Positions 40,000 through 50,903 of a DNA stretch of 64,000 nt are shown in pieces. Under the pieces are notes generated by a model, which did not search any database, was not told the origin of the DNA, and saw nothing but the letters and a program-made list of their open reading frames with translations. Where the stretch lies: the NCBI RefSeq assembly GCF_900660705.1, contig NZ_LR215043.1:620001-684000 (forward strand), in the 5' to 3' direction. The position numbers and the translations under genes are program-made. Every line of letters starts with the position of its first letter. The stretch's first letter is position 1. This DNA comes from Mycoplasmopsis columbinasalis (GTDB lineage: Bacteria > Bacillota_I > Bacilli_A > Mycoplasmatales > Metamycoplasmataceae).

Positions 40000-40971
40000 A
40001 TGAGTATTTCAAAGTTTAGTTTACACATTAACGAAATGTTAAGAGCCAAAGCCCAAGAACAAGTTTTATCAGTGCTTTTCATCGATGGTGATGATGAACG
40101 TTCAAAAGAAGCTGCTTTATATTTACAACAAGAAAAATTAGCACGTCCTGTACTTTTAGTTGAAACTAAAGACCAAGTGTTAAATAATGGTTTAGAGTAC
40201 CTTGTGATGAGTGAATTAGCTGCAAAAAAAGACGAATATGCAGCTAAATTAGTTGAAATTAGAAAAGGTAAGGAAGACCTTGCGACTTGCCGTAAAAACC
40301 TTGACCAACGTCCATACTTTGGTGCGATGATGATTAGAACTAAAGAAATCGACGCAGCTGTGGGTGGTTTAATTTATTCAACTGCAGACATTTTAAGAGC
40401 TGCCTTTAAATGTATTGGTCCAAAACCAGGTGTGAAAACCATTTCAAGTGTAATTGTGATGCACAAGGAAGATGAAAAACTTATTTTCACTGACCCTTCA
40501 ACTGTACAAAAACCATCCGCTGAACAATTAGTTGATATTGCAAACAACGCAATCGAATTTGCTAAAACGATGAATATGAACGACCTTGCCGGTTTTCTTA
40601 CTTACTCAACCAATGGTTCAGGTTCAGGCGAAAACCCAGACTTAGTTAGACAAGCAGTTGCACTTGCTCAAGAAAAAGGTTTGAACATTATTCCAGGCGA
40701 AATGCAATTTGACTCAGCTTATGACTTAGGCGTGAGAAAACACAAATTCCCAAGCGCGCCACAACAAGAACTTGGTGTGTATGTCTTTCCTAACTTGGAA
40801 AGCTGCAACATTGGTTGCAAGATTGCACAAAGGTTAGGTCAATACGGTGCTGTTGGTGCAATTATGCAAGGTGTTAATGGTGCAATCAACGATTTTAGTC
40901 GTGGTGCAAAAGTACAAGATGTCATCGATGTGACTTCAATTACCATCCTTAAAGCATACGAATTTAAATAA
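40000..40971 (+). CDS. pta: Phosphate acetyltransferase
   Basis: The 323-residue protein has the short Pta/EutD form. It includes RPVLLVETKDQ, DQRPYFGAMMIRTKEIDAAVGGLIYSTADILRAA, FLTYSTNGSGSG, and a C-terminal NVFPNLE-like VFPNLESCNIGCKIAQRLG. It interconverts acetyl-CoA and acetyl-phosphate. Its role is to pass PDH-derived acetyl units to acetate kinase for ATP synthesis. AAGGAGAAACATTT precedes ATG. ackA follows 58 bp downstream on the same strand, so both are likely one operon. Confidence 0.96.
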   Translation: MSISKFSLHINEMLRAKAQEQVLSVLFIDGDDERSKEAALYLQQEKLARPVLLVETKDQVLNNGLEYLVMSELAAKKDEYAAKLVEIRKGKEDLATCRKNLDQRPYFGAMMIRTKEIDAAVGGLIYSTADILRAAFKCIGPKPGVKTISSVIVMHKEDEKLIFTDPSTVQKPSAEQLVDIANNAIEFAKTMNMNDLAGFLTYSTNGSGSGENPDLVRQAVALAQEKGLNIIPGEMQFDSAYDLGVRKHKFPSAPQQELGVYVFPNLESCNIGCKIAQRLGQYGAVGAIMQGVNGAINDFSRGAKVQDVIDVTSITILKAYEFK

Positions 40972-41029
40972 AAATTCCCATTCACAAAATTAATTTAATT
41001 TTACGAATCAATCTATCAGATAGGAGTCT

Positions 41030-42217
41030 ATGAAAAAAATATTAGTTGTAAATGCTGGAAGTTCATCACTTAAGTGAGCTTTCTATTCATACGACCAACT
41101 TGAACTCTTTGCTAATGGTTTGTGCGAACGAATTACCGAACCAATGGGTAAAGTGATTATTAAGTATGGTAATGGTCAAAAATTCGAAAAAGAAGTAGTT
41201 TTACCAAACCACACTGTGGCTGTGCAAGAATTACTTACTTCTTGAAAAGAACTTAAACTAATTGATTCACTCGATGATATTAGTGCAATTGGTTTCCGTA
41301 CTCCATATTCAGGCCACGATTTTCTTTCACCTGTAGTTTATAGTCCTGAAGTTAAAAAAGGCATTGAAGAAGCAGCAAAATTTATTCCTTTACACGCGCC
41401 AGCAACTTTAGCTGCGATCGCTGGTTTTGAAGTACACTTGCCAGAAGTAGTGAAAATCATTGCACAAGATACTGCTTTCCACACCACAATTCCAACTGTG
41501 AATGCCACTTTCCCAATCAACAAAAAATGAGCAGCTAAATTTAATATTAAAAAGTTTGGTTACCATGGTTTAAGTCACAATTACATTGCGGAAAAAGCAA
41601 AAGAAATTTTAAGCGTTCCTAAACCAAATGTAGTTGTAGCCCACCTTGGTTCTGGTAGTTCAATTTGTGCTGTTAAAAACGGCGAATCAGTTGATGTTAC
41701 AGTTGGATTTAGCTCATTTGACGGGTTGCCAATGGGAACAAGATGTGGTGGTATTGATCCTGGTATTACTGATTACTTAACTAGAATTGAAGGACAAAGC
41801 CAAGACGAAGTTTTCAACATGTTAGTGAAAAAATCTGGTTTGTTAGGTGTGAGTGGTGTAAGTAATGATGTACGTGATTTACACGCTGTGTATGACACTA
41901 ATCCTGATGCTAAACTTGCGCTTGATATCTTTGTAGCTAGAATCGTTGATTACGTAGCAATGTACCTTAATAAAGTTGGTAAACCAGATGCTTTAATCTT
42001 CACTGCTGGTATTGGTGAAAATGATGAAATTATTCGTCAAAGAGTAATTGATGGTTTAAGTTTATTTAACTTTGAATTAGATCAAGAAGCAAACTTAGCA
42101 AAATATGATGACTTCAAGTTGATTTCAACTGCTGATTCAAAAATTCCAGTTTACAAAGTAAGAACCAATGAAGAAATTGTTATTGCTCGTTATGTGAAAC
42201 AATTACTAAATCACTAA
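41030..42217 (+). CDS. ackA: Acetate kinase
   Basis: The 395-residue protein has VVNAGSSSLKW at the N-terminus, FIPLHAPATL, QDTAFHTTIP, GYHGLSHNYI, HLGSGSSICAV, GLPMGTRCGGIDPG and FTAGIGEND, matching the ASKHA acetate kinases. The normally well conserved GHRVVHGG is GFRTPYSG here: the substrate-contacting Arg is kept but the His is not. It makes ATP and acetate from acetyl-phosphate supplied by Pta and phosphoketolase. GGAG sits 5 bp before ATG 41030, and a terminator follows. Confidence 0.95.
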
Positions 42218-42221
42218 TAAC

Positions 42222-42248
42222 ATAAAAGTGCTCGTGTGGCACTTTTAT
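42222..42248 (+). terminator. Terminator of pta-ackA
   Basis: A 10-bp stem ATAAAAGTGC/GCACTTTTAT with a 7-nt loop. Confidence 0.9.
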
Positions 42249-42261
42249 TTTGCTAATAACG

Positions 42262-42272
42262 CTATAATATAG
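42262..42272. repeat. Intergenic palindrome element, copy 12
   Basis: CTATAATATAG is exact and identical to the HU copy. It lies 123 bp before polC and may serve as its -10 region. Confidence 0.55.
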
Positions 42273-42394
42273 TGCTAAAGTAAAAATAAATTTAACTTTA
42301 TTTTTAAATTTCAAAAAAGTTTTTTATTCAAAATTATTTCTTTAAAATTTATAAAGAAATTTCTTTTTTATAGAGTTTATGAGGGGGAGTTCTG

Positions 42395-45300
42395 ATGGAA
42401 AAAGATGCACAAACTTCACTTACTATTGGTGAAAAAACTACAAGTGAACAGCCAAACATTGCTGCATCAGCAGACCAAAAAACAAGACAACAACGTTTTC
42501 AAAAACTTTGTCGTCATTTAAATACTAACTTGAATGAAATGTTCCCAAATACTGAAATTACGCAACTTGAAATGCATCCAGATCAATCTCTTTTCGCAAA
42601 GATTAAAATTTGTGACAAAATGCATTTTGATGAGTTTATACATTTCAGAAATACTTTTTCCACTTCCACAGCAGTTGATATTTCGGTTAAGTATGAATTT
42701 GACGAAAAACTCTATCAAAAAGCTCTTATCGGCGACTACTTACAAAATATAATTGAGACCAAAAGTTTTTTTAAATGAAAGGTACTCTTAAGTAGTAGAC
42801 CACTTGTTTTACTAGAAAAAAATGCTGATAAATTCAGTATGATCTTTAAAGTTGCTGATCAAAATTTAGTTAATGACACTATAGCTGTAACCGATAAATT
42901 AGAAAGTGAGTTACATAATTGCGGATTTGTAAATTTAATACTTAGAGTTGAAATGATAGCCACTGAATCTGGCGAAGCTGAGTATGAAACACCAGCCAAC
43001 ACAATTTCTAACGAAGCCGCAGTTAAAGTTCTTAGTCAACAGCAAAGAAATGCGCAAGTAAAATCTGCTGCAAAAGATAAATATTCTTCGCCAACTTTTA
43101 CTAAAAAGCGTTGAGATAACATTGCTTACCAAGAAATTAATTTGAAACAAATTTGAGAATTAGAAGATAAATCGCCTGTGCAAGTTGTAGGTGAAATCTT
43201 TGACTTTGAATACAAAAAACTTAATAACTCTTCAGGTAAGAATCATTTATACATTATTTCTTTGACTGATTTTCAAAATGCCGTACAAATTCAATTATTT
43301 TTATCAGAAGCTTTAACCGAAACTGAGCAAAAAACTTTACGAATAGGTAATTGAATTTCTGTCAAAGGCAAACTTGCTATTAAAGTTCGTCAATACAATG
43401 AACAAAGAATTATTTATGGTGATTCTTTTAGTGAATTTGAAACCCCCAACATTCGACCAATGGACAATATGCCTCCGGAAAGAAAAAGAATCGAATTACA
43501 TGTAAGTTCCAAAATGAGCACAATGGACGCGTTAATCGACCCTGAGGATATTATTAAGAAAGCGGCTGAATTTAAGATGCCAGCAGTTGCCATTATGGAC
43601 TTGGATGGTTGCCAAGGTTATCCTAAGTTTTACACAACAGCAAAAAAACTAGGTGTAAAACCATTGATGGGAACATCTTTTACCACAATTGAACGTGGCC
43701 ATGAAGCTGTTTGGGGTGCTAGAAAGTTTGAAAAAACAACTTTGCGTGAGCTTGCCTATGTTGCTTTTGACATTGAAACCACTTCCTTATATGCTAGATT
43801 TGGTGAAATTATTGAGTATGGGTGAGCTGATATTAAAAACAATTTGAAAATTGAAAAACTAAACCAATTTTTTATTCAAGCTAAAGAACCGTTATCAGTT
43901 TTTACAACTAATCTTACCGGTATTAAGCAAGAAGATGTTTTGAGCGGACTTACAATTGACAAAGCATTTGATGAAATTTATGACAATTTGAATGGCAAAA
44001 TTGCTATCGCCCACAACGCAAAATTTGACTACTATTACATAAAACAAAAATGTTTGGAGTACAAGAAACCTTTTCCCGAATTTACAATTATTGACACATT
44101 GAAAGTTTCTGGAATTTTGTTTCCAAATGACAAACGCCACAATTTGAATGCCTTAGCGAAAAGACTTGATGTTGAATATCAAGCCGAAGTAGCTCACCGG
44201 GCTGATTATGACGCCAACGTTTTAGCTAATGTGTGAGTAAAATTGGTTGGTATTTTAGAAGAAAAAGGAATTACTACACTTGATCAATTAGCTAAGTTAG
44301 TTTCACAGGATGCTTGAAAAAAAGAACGTGGTTTTGAAGTAAGTACACTTTGCAAAAATAATGAAGGACTCAAAGAACAATTTAAATTAGTAAGCAAAGC
44401 ATTAACAGATCAATATTGAGATTCAGCTAAATTATTTTGAGATGATCTTCAAGAAACAAAAAATCTTTTGATTGGTTCAGGCGCTTTACGCGGTAGGCTG
44501 CTTGAAGAATATTTTTATGGATCGCAAGACACTTTTGAAGCGATTTTAGATCGTTTTGATTACATAGAAGTGCCTGCACCTGCGGTGTTTAAACATTTTG
44601 TTGAATATGGAGATTTGACTTGAGATCAAGTTCATTCAACACTGAAAGACATCATTCTCACAGCAAAACAAAAAGGCAAACTTGTGGTGGCAATTGGCGA
44701 TGTAAAATACTTGAATCCATTCGACCAATATATCTATAAAATAGTTGTCTATGCAAAAGGTATCGCTAACTCAAGACACTATTTATTTAACTTTGAAAAA
44801 GCAAAACAAAATGAGTTAAAAATTCCACAACAGCACTTTTTCACTACAGAAGAAATGCTTACACAATTTGCTTTTTTGCAGGATGAAGCTTTAATTGAAG
44901 AAATTGTAATTACAAACACACACAAAATTGCTGACCTGTGTGAAGAAGTTGAGGTTATCAAAAAAGGTCTTTTTAAACCTGAATTTGATGATTCAGACCA
45001 CAAGTTGCGTGCGTTAGTTTACGAAAATGCACACAAACTTTATGGCGAAAAATTACCAGAATTCATTGAACAACGAATTGAAAGTGAAATTGAACCAATC
45101 ATTAAATTTGGTTACTCGGTGATTTATTGAATTAGTCACGTTCTTATTAAAATGTCAACTGACCGTGGTTACATCGTTGGTTCACGTGGTTCAGTTGGTT
45201 CCTCGTTTGTTGCTTTTTTAAGTGATATTAGTATTATCAACCCTTTACCGCCTCATTATATTTGTCAAAAGTGTAAGTTGTTTGAATTAGCTAATTTGCC

Positions 45301-46873
45301 GAAAATTACCTCAGGTTTTGATTTACCAAAACGTAACTGCCCGAACTGTAACGTCTTAATGCATCGTGATGGGCAATTGATTCCTTTTGAAACATTTCTA
45401 GGGTTTAACGCAGAAAAAGTACCTGACATTGACCTTAACTTTTCAGGTGATGTGCAAGGTGAAATTCATCAGGAAGTACGTAATTTGTTTGGCGAATTCA
45501 ACACGTTTAGAGCTGGAACAATTTCAACAGTTGCTTCGAAAACAGCATATGGCTATGTTAAAGCATTTATGGAAGAAACTGGTGAACACGCTGATGAATT
45601 GTTTGTTAATTATTTAGCCAAACAAATCGAAGGTATTAAGCGGACGACTTCCCAACACGCCGGCGGCATTATCATTATTCCAAAGGAAAAAGAAATTTAC
45701 GATTTTACACCACTCAATTTCCCAGCAGGTGAAACTGAGTCAACTTGAAAAACAACTCACTTTGACTACAAGGCAATTCATGACAATTTATTGAAACTTG
45801 ATATCTTAGGACATGATAATCCAACCATTTTCAAGATGCTGGAAACAATGACCAAGTTTAAAACTGCGCAGATTCCTTATGATGATCCTGATGTTATTAA
45901 GTTATTCTGTTCACCAGAACCAATGGGGATTAAATCGGAACAAATTGACAATGAACCAACTGGTGCTTTGGGACTACCTGAATATGGCACCAAGTTTGTT
46001 CGAAAAATCTTAACTGTTGCTGCACCAAAATCATTTGCTGATCTTGTTTCGCTTTGTGGTTTGTCGCATGGAACTAATGTGTGACTAAACAACGCGGAAG
46101 ATTTAATTTTAAAAAATAACCTAACACTTAGTGATGTTGTGAGTTGTCGTGATGATATTTTGGTAAAGTTAATGGCTTTAAATGTACCGCGTTCACAGGC
46201 GTTTGAAATTATGGAAAAAGTGCGGCATGCTAAGAAAACGCTTAGTGCTGAAGATGAAGCATTGCTTGTAAAACATAATGTACCGCAATGACAAATTGAA
46301 AGTATGAAAAAAATTCAGTACATGTTCCCTAAAGCCCATGCGGTAGCATATGCTCAAATGGCTTGGTGAACGGCTTATTACAAACTTTATTTCCCGCTTG
46401 AATTTTATGCTGTGTACTTTTCAATTCGGACTGATGTACTTGATTTGGACAATATGGTTGATATGAAGTTCGGCACCAAGGCAAAAATGAAATTACACCA
46501 AATTAAACGGGATGAGCAAAATCGTTCAATTAGTACCACTGATGAAAAGTTATTACCAATTTTTGAAATTTGTCAAGAACTTTACGCGAGAGGATATTAC
46601 ATTGACAATGTTTCCTTAACAAATTCAGAAGCTGTAACTTGAAAAGTAGACCATCAACGTGGTTGCTTAATCCCGCCTTTTAATGCTGTTAAACAACTTG
46701 GTGAAGCAGTGGCAAATTCAATTGTCAAAGCACGCGAAGAAAAACCATTTAAGTCAATTGAAGATTTCACTAAACGAACTTTAACAAATTCATCATTGAT
46801 TAAAAAACTTGAAGAAATGAATGTTTTTGAAAATTTAGATCAAACCAACCAAATGCAATTAAATATTTTGTAA
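42395..46873 (+). CDS. polC: DNA polymerase III PolC-type alpha subunit
   Basis: The 1492-residue replicative polymerase has, in order, an N-terminal domain, an OB fold (about residues 260-340), a PHP remnant (about 366-430), a 3'-5' exonuclease with Exo I FDIETTS at about 458-464, Exo II IAHNAKFDYYYI and Exo III HRADYDANV. A zinc module with Cys at about 957, 960, 982 and 985 follows, then the catalytic PDIDLNFSG with Asp at about 1011 and 1013, and the palm/fingers. In the PHP part the metal-binding HxH is replaced by HVS, and the usual TDH by MDL, so PHP activity is likely lost. A strong GGGGGAG site precedes ATG. About 25 TGA Trp codons are present. Confidence 0.98.
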
Positions 46874-46987
46874 TTACTAACCAAGCAACTAAATTGTGTT
46901 GTTTGGTTTTTTAAATTTGCTGTAACTTTAAATGTAATTTAATAAATTAACATTTTCGTAATAGTCTAATTATTTTTTTGTATATGT

Positions 46988-46998
46988 CTTTAACATAG
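46988..46998. repeat. Intergenic palindrome element, copy 13
   Basis: CTTTAACATAG (one mismatch). Read on the minus strand the flank TTTTGCAAATATCA fits the consensus. Confidence 0.45.
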
Positions 46999-47237
46999 TG
47001 ATATTTGCAAAATCAAGTTAAAAAGAAAAAGAAATAATTTGTTTTAAAGTGGTCCATTTTTTTGTTTAAACAACAATTTTTTTGCTCGATTTTGACATTA
47101 AGTAAAAAACTTTTTCCTTGTAACTTAAAACTTACAACTTTTTTGCTTTCAAATTAATTTTTAAAAATCATTTTACGGCTAATTTTTGCAGTTTTTTAGC
47201 ACTTATTGTGTAAAAAATTACAAAGCAAAATAAGGCA

Positions 47238-47249
47238 TTAATATATAAT
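47238..47249 (+). promoter_or_regulatory. Promoter box of the gene at 47319
   Basis: TTAATATATAAT lies 69 bp before the start codon. Confidence 0.6.
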
Positions 47250-47318
47250 ATCAATTATTAATTTTAGACTTAATTAGTTTAGTTGAGCATAACATTTATG
47301 CACTTTCGAAAGGGTAAT

Positions 47319-48272
47319 ATGCTTCAAAACTATCAAACGTTTATGGAGACAAGAACTCCAAAATTCAAAAAAAATTTACCATCAATAGCGTTTTGAAGAG
47401 ATAAGCGGTTCTTAGCTTGGATTATTCTTGTTGTTATTTTCTCTTGTATTGGTTTAGCTGCTTTTGCGTTAATAATTTATGCGAAGTATGGAATGCCAGA
47501 AAGTACAGATCCGAATTATCCGCAAGTGGTGAGTTATTCATTGCTAGGCGTGATGATTGGTTCATTCACATTAGTTGCAGTTTTCGTAGCTTTGGCATAC
47601 TTTCAAATTGGCAAGCAGAAGAAACTAGCTTTTGACCAAGGCGATGACATAATGTATGATTTGTTCAAAATTGACAACTTACACTATGTTGGCCAAGAAT
47701 TTAAGAAACCACTTGCGTGAGTTAGAGACACTGTTAGAATTTCACCATTATCAAACACGCAAGAAGTTAAATTCACTTACGATCAAATTTTTATTAATAA
47801 AGACATCAACAAAATTGATTTATGAAAATCAGAAGCAGTTGTTGTTGAAAATCTTAAGAATCAAGAACAAAAAACCTTTCTTTTCTTAGAAGGTGACATC
47901 AAGAGTAAGAAATTTAAACAAGATTACATCCTAGGGGAAAAGTTCCCAGTTAACTTTAGATTTAATTTTAAAGACGACCTCGAAGACCGTTTGCACAAAC
48001 CTTATCGTTTACTTACTCAAACCGACACTATCGATGAAGAAGCTTACAAGCAAATTGTAGAAACAATGCAAGCTTTAGACCTTTGAAATAGAGGTTATGG
48101 TTTCTTTATCGACAGCGCAAAGAAAAAAGTTTACAGTTGAGTTCAAACTGATTTTAGATTATTTAGATTAGCAAATAACGAACAAATTGATATTGCTAGT
48201 GCTTCAGAAAAGTTAGTCAGAGATCTTTACTTACTCGAAACACTACAAACCTTACCGTTGTTGCTTGACTAA
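47319..48272 (+). CDS. Membrane protein with two N-terminal helices, function unknown
   Basis: The 317-residue protein has a basic N-terminus, two membrane helices (about residues 33-55 and 66-90) flanking a short external loop (MPESTDPNYPQ), then a cytosolic domain of about 220 residues. That domain contains KTFLFLEGDIKSKKF, YRLLTQTDTIDEEAYKQIVETMQALDLWNRGYGFF and a C-terminal leucine-rich helix. I do not recognise the family with confidence; some mycoplasmas have conserved hypothetical membrane proteins of this size and topology. The start ATG 47319 follows GAAAGGG. It is monocistronic with its own promoter and terminator. TGA is used for Trp five times. Confidence 0.7.
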
Positions 48273-48299
48273 TTAATTCAAAGTTAGCTTTCAAGTGCA

Positions 48300-48325
48300 A
48301 AATAGCAGTCTCGGGACTGCTATTT
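48300..48325 (+). terminator. Terminator before lysS
   Basis: An 11-bp stem AAATAGCAGTC/GACTGCTATTT with loop TCGG. Confidence 0.92.
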
Positions 48326-48394
48326 CTTATATTATAAATTTTCATTCATCACTTATTTATAGAGTTCAATTCATCAAATTAGAGGAGCCTCACT

Positions 48395-49870
48395 ATGAGT
48401 TCAAAAATGATCGACCAAGAAGTGGTCAGACGCGGTAAATTAGAATTTTATGCCGCCAATAACATTAATCCCTGACAAAAAGCAGATAATCTTGTTGATA
48501 AAATCGCTTACAGCAATGCTATTGTTAACGAATACCAAGATCACACAAAAGAAGATCTAGAACACTCACCAGTAGTCAAAACAGTAGCTGGACGTATTAT
48601 GACCAAACGTGGGCCTTTCATTGTGTTGCAAGATTACCACGGTCAAATTCAAGTTTATTTCAACAAAAAAGAACATGAAGCTTTAGTACCTTTAGTTGAA
48701 AGTCTTGACTTTGGTGATATTATCTTAGTGACTGGTGCACTAATGAAAACACACACAAACGCAGTGTGTGTGCGGGTACAAGACTTGCAATTACTAAGTA
48801 AATCACTTAAACCTTTACCAGAAAAATTCCATGGTTTAGTTGATGTGGAAGAACGTTATCGTCATCGTTACTTAGACTTAATTATGAACGCTGAGTCACG
48901 CGAAAAATTTAAAACTAGAAGTAAACTTGTGCAATGAATTAGAGATTACTTTAATAATCTTGAATATCTTGAAGTTGAAACTCCTGTTTTACACGATTAT
49001 CTTTCAGGCGCAGCAGCACGCCCTTTCAAAACATTCCACAACGCTTTAGGTCAAGATTTTGTGTTAAGAATTGCGACTGAAATTCCACTTAAAAAATTAG
49101 TAGTAGGTGGTTTTGACCGTGTTTATGAAATTGGTCGCATCTTCCGTAACGAAGGAATTGATACTACGCATAACCCAGAATTTACCAGTATAGAATTTTA
49201 TGAAGCTTACTCAAATTCTGAAGGTATGATGGCCAGAATTGAAAAATTGTTTGAGTTCATTTGTCAAAAAATGGGTCGAACAAAATTTATGAACAATGGT
49301 GTTGAAGTTGACCTTAGTACGCCATTTCGACGTATTGATATGGTTGATGCAGTAAGTCAAGCAACCGGTGTAGACTTTCGGAATGTAAGTTACGAAGAAG
49401 CTGTGCAAGTGGCCAAAAAACACAAAGTGAAATTAGAAAAATTCTTTACTTTAGGACACATTATTAATGGTTTGTTTGAAGAATTAATTGAAAAAACTTT
49501 GATTCAACCAACTTTTGTAGTCGGGCATCCAATTGAAATTTCGCCACTTAGTTTCAAAGCTGAAGATCCAAGGTATGTAGAACGTGCTGAATTGTTTATT
49601 AACACTAAAGAATATGCCAACATTTACACAGAGTTACATAACCCAATCGACCAATTAGATCGTTTTATTTCGCAACTTAACGAAAAAGAAAAAGGTAATG
49701 ACGAAGCTAGTGATATAGATTATGATTTTGTCACTGCACTTGAATACGGAATGCCGCCAACTGGTGGTGCCGGAATTGGGATCGACCGTTTAACTATGCT
49801 GCTTACTGAAACATCTTCAATTCGTGATGTGTTACTATTCCCTACACTCAAAAGAATTAAACAAAATTAA
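48395..49870 (+). CDS. lysS: Lysyl-tRNA synthetase, class II
   Basis: The 491-residue enzyme has the N-terminal anticodon-binding OB fold ([26 protein letters not shown]). The class II motifs follow: motif 1 around [20 protein letters not shown], motif 2 [23 protein letters not shown] and motif 3 [16 protein letters not shown]. It charges tRNA-Lys. AGAGGAGCC precedes ATG 48395. An upstream TTATTTATAGAGTT resembles half of the spacer palindrome. The gene is monocistronic with a terminator after it. Confidence 0.98.
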
Positions 49871-49932
49871 AGCTCATTAACTCGCACAAATTTCCAAATT
49901 ACAAATTATTACGCAACAATATGTTGTATTTC

Positions 49933-49960
49933 AAAAATAGAAGTTATTACTTCTATTTTT
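49933..49960 (+). terminator. Terminator after lysS
   Basis: A 12-bp stem AAAAATAGAAGT/ACTTCTATTTTT with loop TATT. Confidence 0.92.
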
Positions 49961-50510
49961 TTAGCTCGCAACTTTTCTAAAAAATAGAACAAGTTGGTTT
50001 GCTTAGCTAGCCAACAACCTCTTTTGTATGTTGAATTGTTTTTTAAATTAAAACCCCGAACTGATTCGTGGTTGTGTTAGCGCAGACTCACTGCAGAAAT
50101 AAGAGTATAAAATTTTATTCATATCACGCGTATTTTATTGCGCTTTAGCTTGTAGTTTAAAAACAGTTAAACTTAAGCTCCTTTTGTAACTTTTTTATTT
50201 CTGCATTTGTTCTTTAAATTTTTCAATTATGCTTTCATTATGTAGTAGAGATTTAGTCAGGTATTTGTTAAAGCATCATTAAATTTAATTGTATCACTGG
50301 CACACTCTAAGCAAGCGAGTGTGTTTTCTTTGCAATTAAATTATAAAAAATTCAAATTATGCCTTACTATGTAAACTTATTTGTAGACAAATAACTATTA
50401 AAAATTAACATTCAATTAAGCGTTAAAAATAAGAATTGACATTTAAAAACGTTGAATTCTTACAAGTAAATGTTACGAAATTTTTGATTTTAGTCTATAA
50501 TTTCATCACT
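49961..50510. other. 550-bp spacer before tRNA-Leu; possible decayed gene
   Basis: No intact gene is present, but the base composition is less AT-rich near 49990-50095. On the minus strand two short frames read like protein. One, ending at 50195, gives NKYLTKSLLHNESIIEKF followed by KEQMQK. The other, across about 50255-50300, gives SDTIKFNDALTNTW. This suggests a frameshifted remnant about 100 bp long. A hairpin CACACTC/GAGTGTG with TTTT lies at 50301-50323. Confidence 0.3.
50301..50323 (+). terminator. Orphan hairpin with T-tail
   Basis: The stem CACACTC/GAGTGTG with a 9-nt loop is followed by TTTTCTTT. No plus-strand gene ends here, so it may close an unrecognised short transcript. Confidence 0.45.
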
Positions 50511-50594
50511 GCCCAAGTGGTGGAATGGTAGACGCCGTGGACTCAAAATCCACTGCCGCAAGGCGTGCAGGTTCAAGTCCTGTCTTGGGCACCA
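50511..50594 (+). tRNA. tRNA-Leu (anticodon CAA)
   Basis: The 84-nt class II tRNA includes CCA. The acceptor is GCCCAAG/CTTGGGC, the anticodon loop CTCAAAA (anticodon CAA) sits in stem GTGGA/TCCAC, and the variable arm is TGCCGCAAGGCGT. A TATAAT box lies at about 50493. It decodes UUG. Confidence 0.96.
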
Positions 50595-50903
50595 GATAAT
50601 ATTTTCATTACCAAATTTTTAGTAAATTGCAAGGTGTTTAAAAACATCTTGTTTTTTTTATATATAACGCAATAACACAGGCGCGTTGGCAGATTACTTT
50701 GAAAAAGTCAAATTCACAAAGTTTGTCAACAAAAACTGCAGTTTTCTGTAATTCTCACATTTAATAATTTTGCGTTTGTGTCTTTATGATAGACTTAACG
50801 ACAAATTTTATAAAATGTTTGTGCAATCAACAAATTGTTAAAATTATCTCTTTTTTTGAAATGTTAATTGTGTTCTACGTAATTATTAGAAAGGTACTTT
50901 TAT
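50595..50903. other. 309-bp spacer, tRNA-Leu to AEC transporter
   Basis: This contains a tRNA terminator-like hairpin CAAGGTGTTT/AAACATCTTG with T8 at 50630-50658. The rest is AT-rich sequence with no gene. The transporter promoter probably lies near 50780-50830, but no single box stands out. Confidence 0.5.

Larger units (their letters stand above)
46874..47318. other. 445-bp spacer between polC and the membrane-protein gene
   Basis: There is no gene. It contains a palindrome element (46988), repeated TTTTTTG/CAAAA runs, and the promoter box at 47238-47249. A hairpin AACCAAGCAACT...TTGTTTGGTTTTTT at about 46878-46912 could terminate polC. Confidence 0.5.

Noticed and set aside
39752-40003. 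83-codon open frame before pta on the plus strand
   Set aside because: It has a TTG start without a ribosome site and an aromatic-rich composition typical of AT-rich spacers. It also overlaps pta and occupies that gene's promoter.
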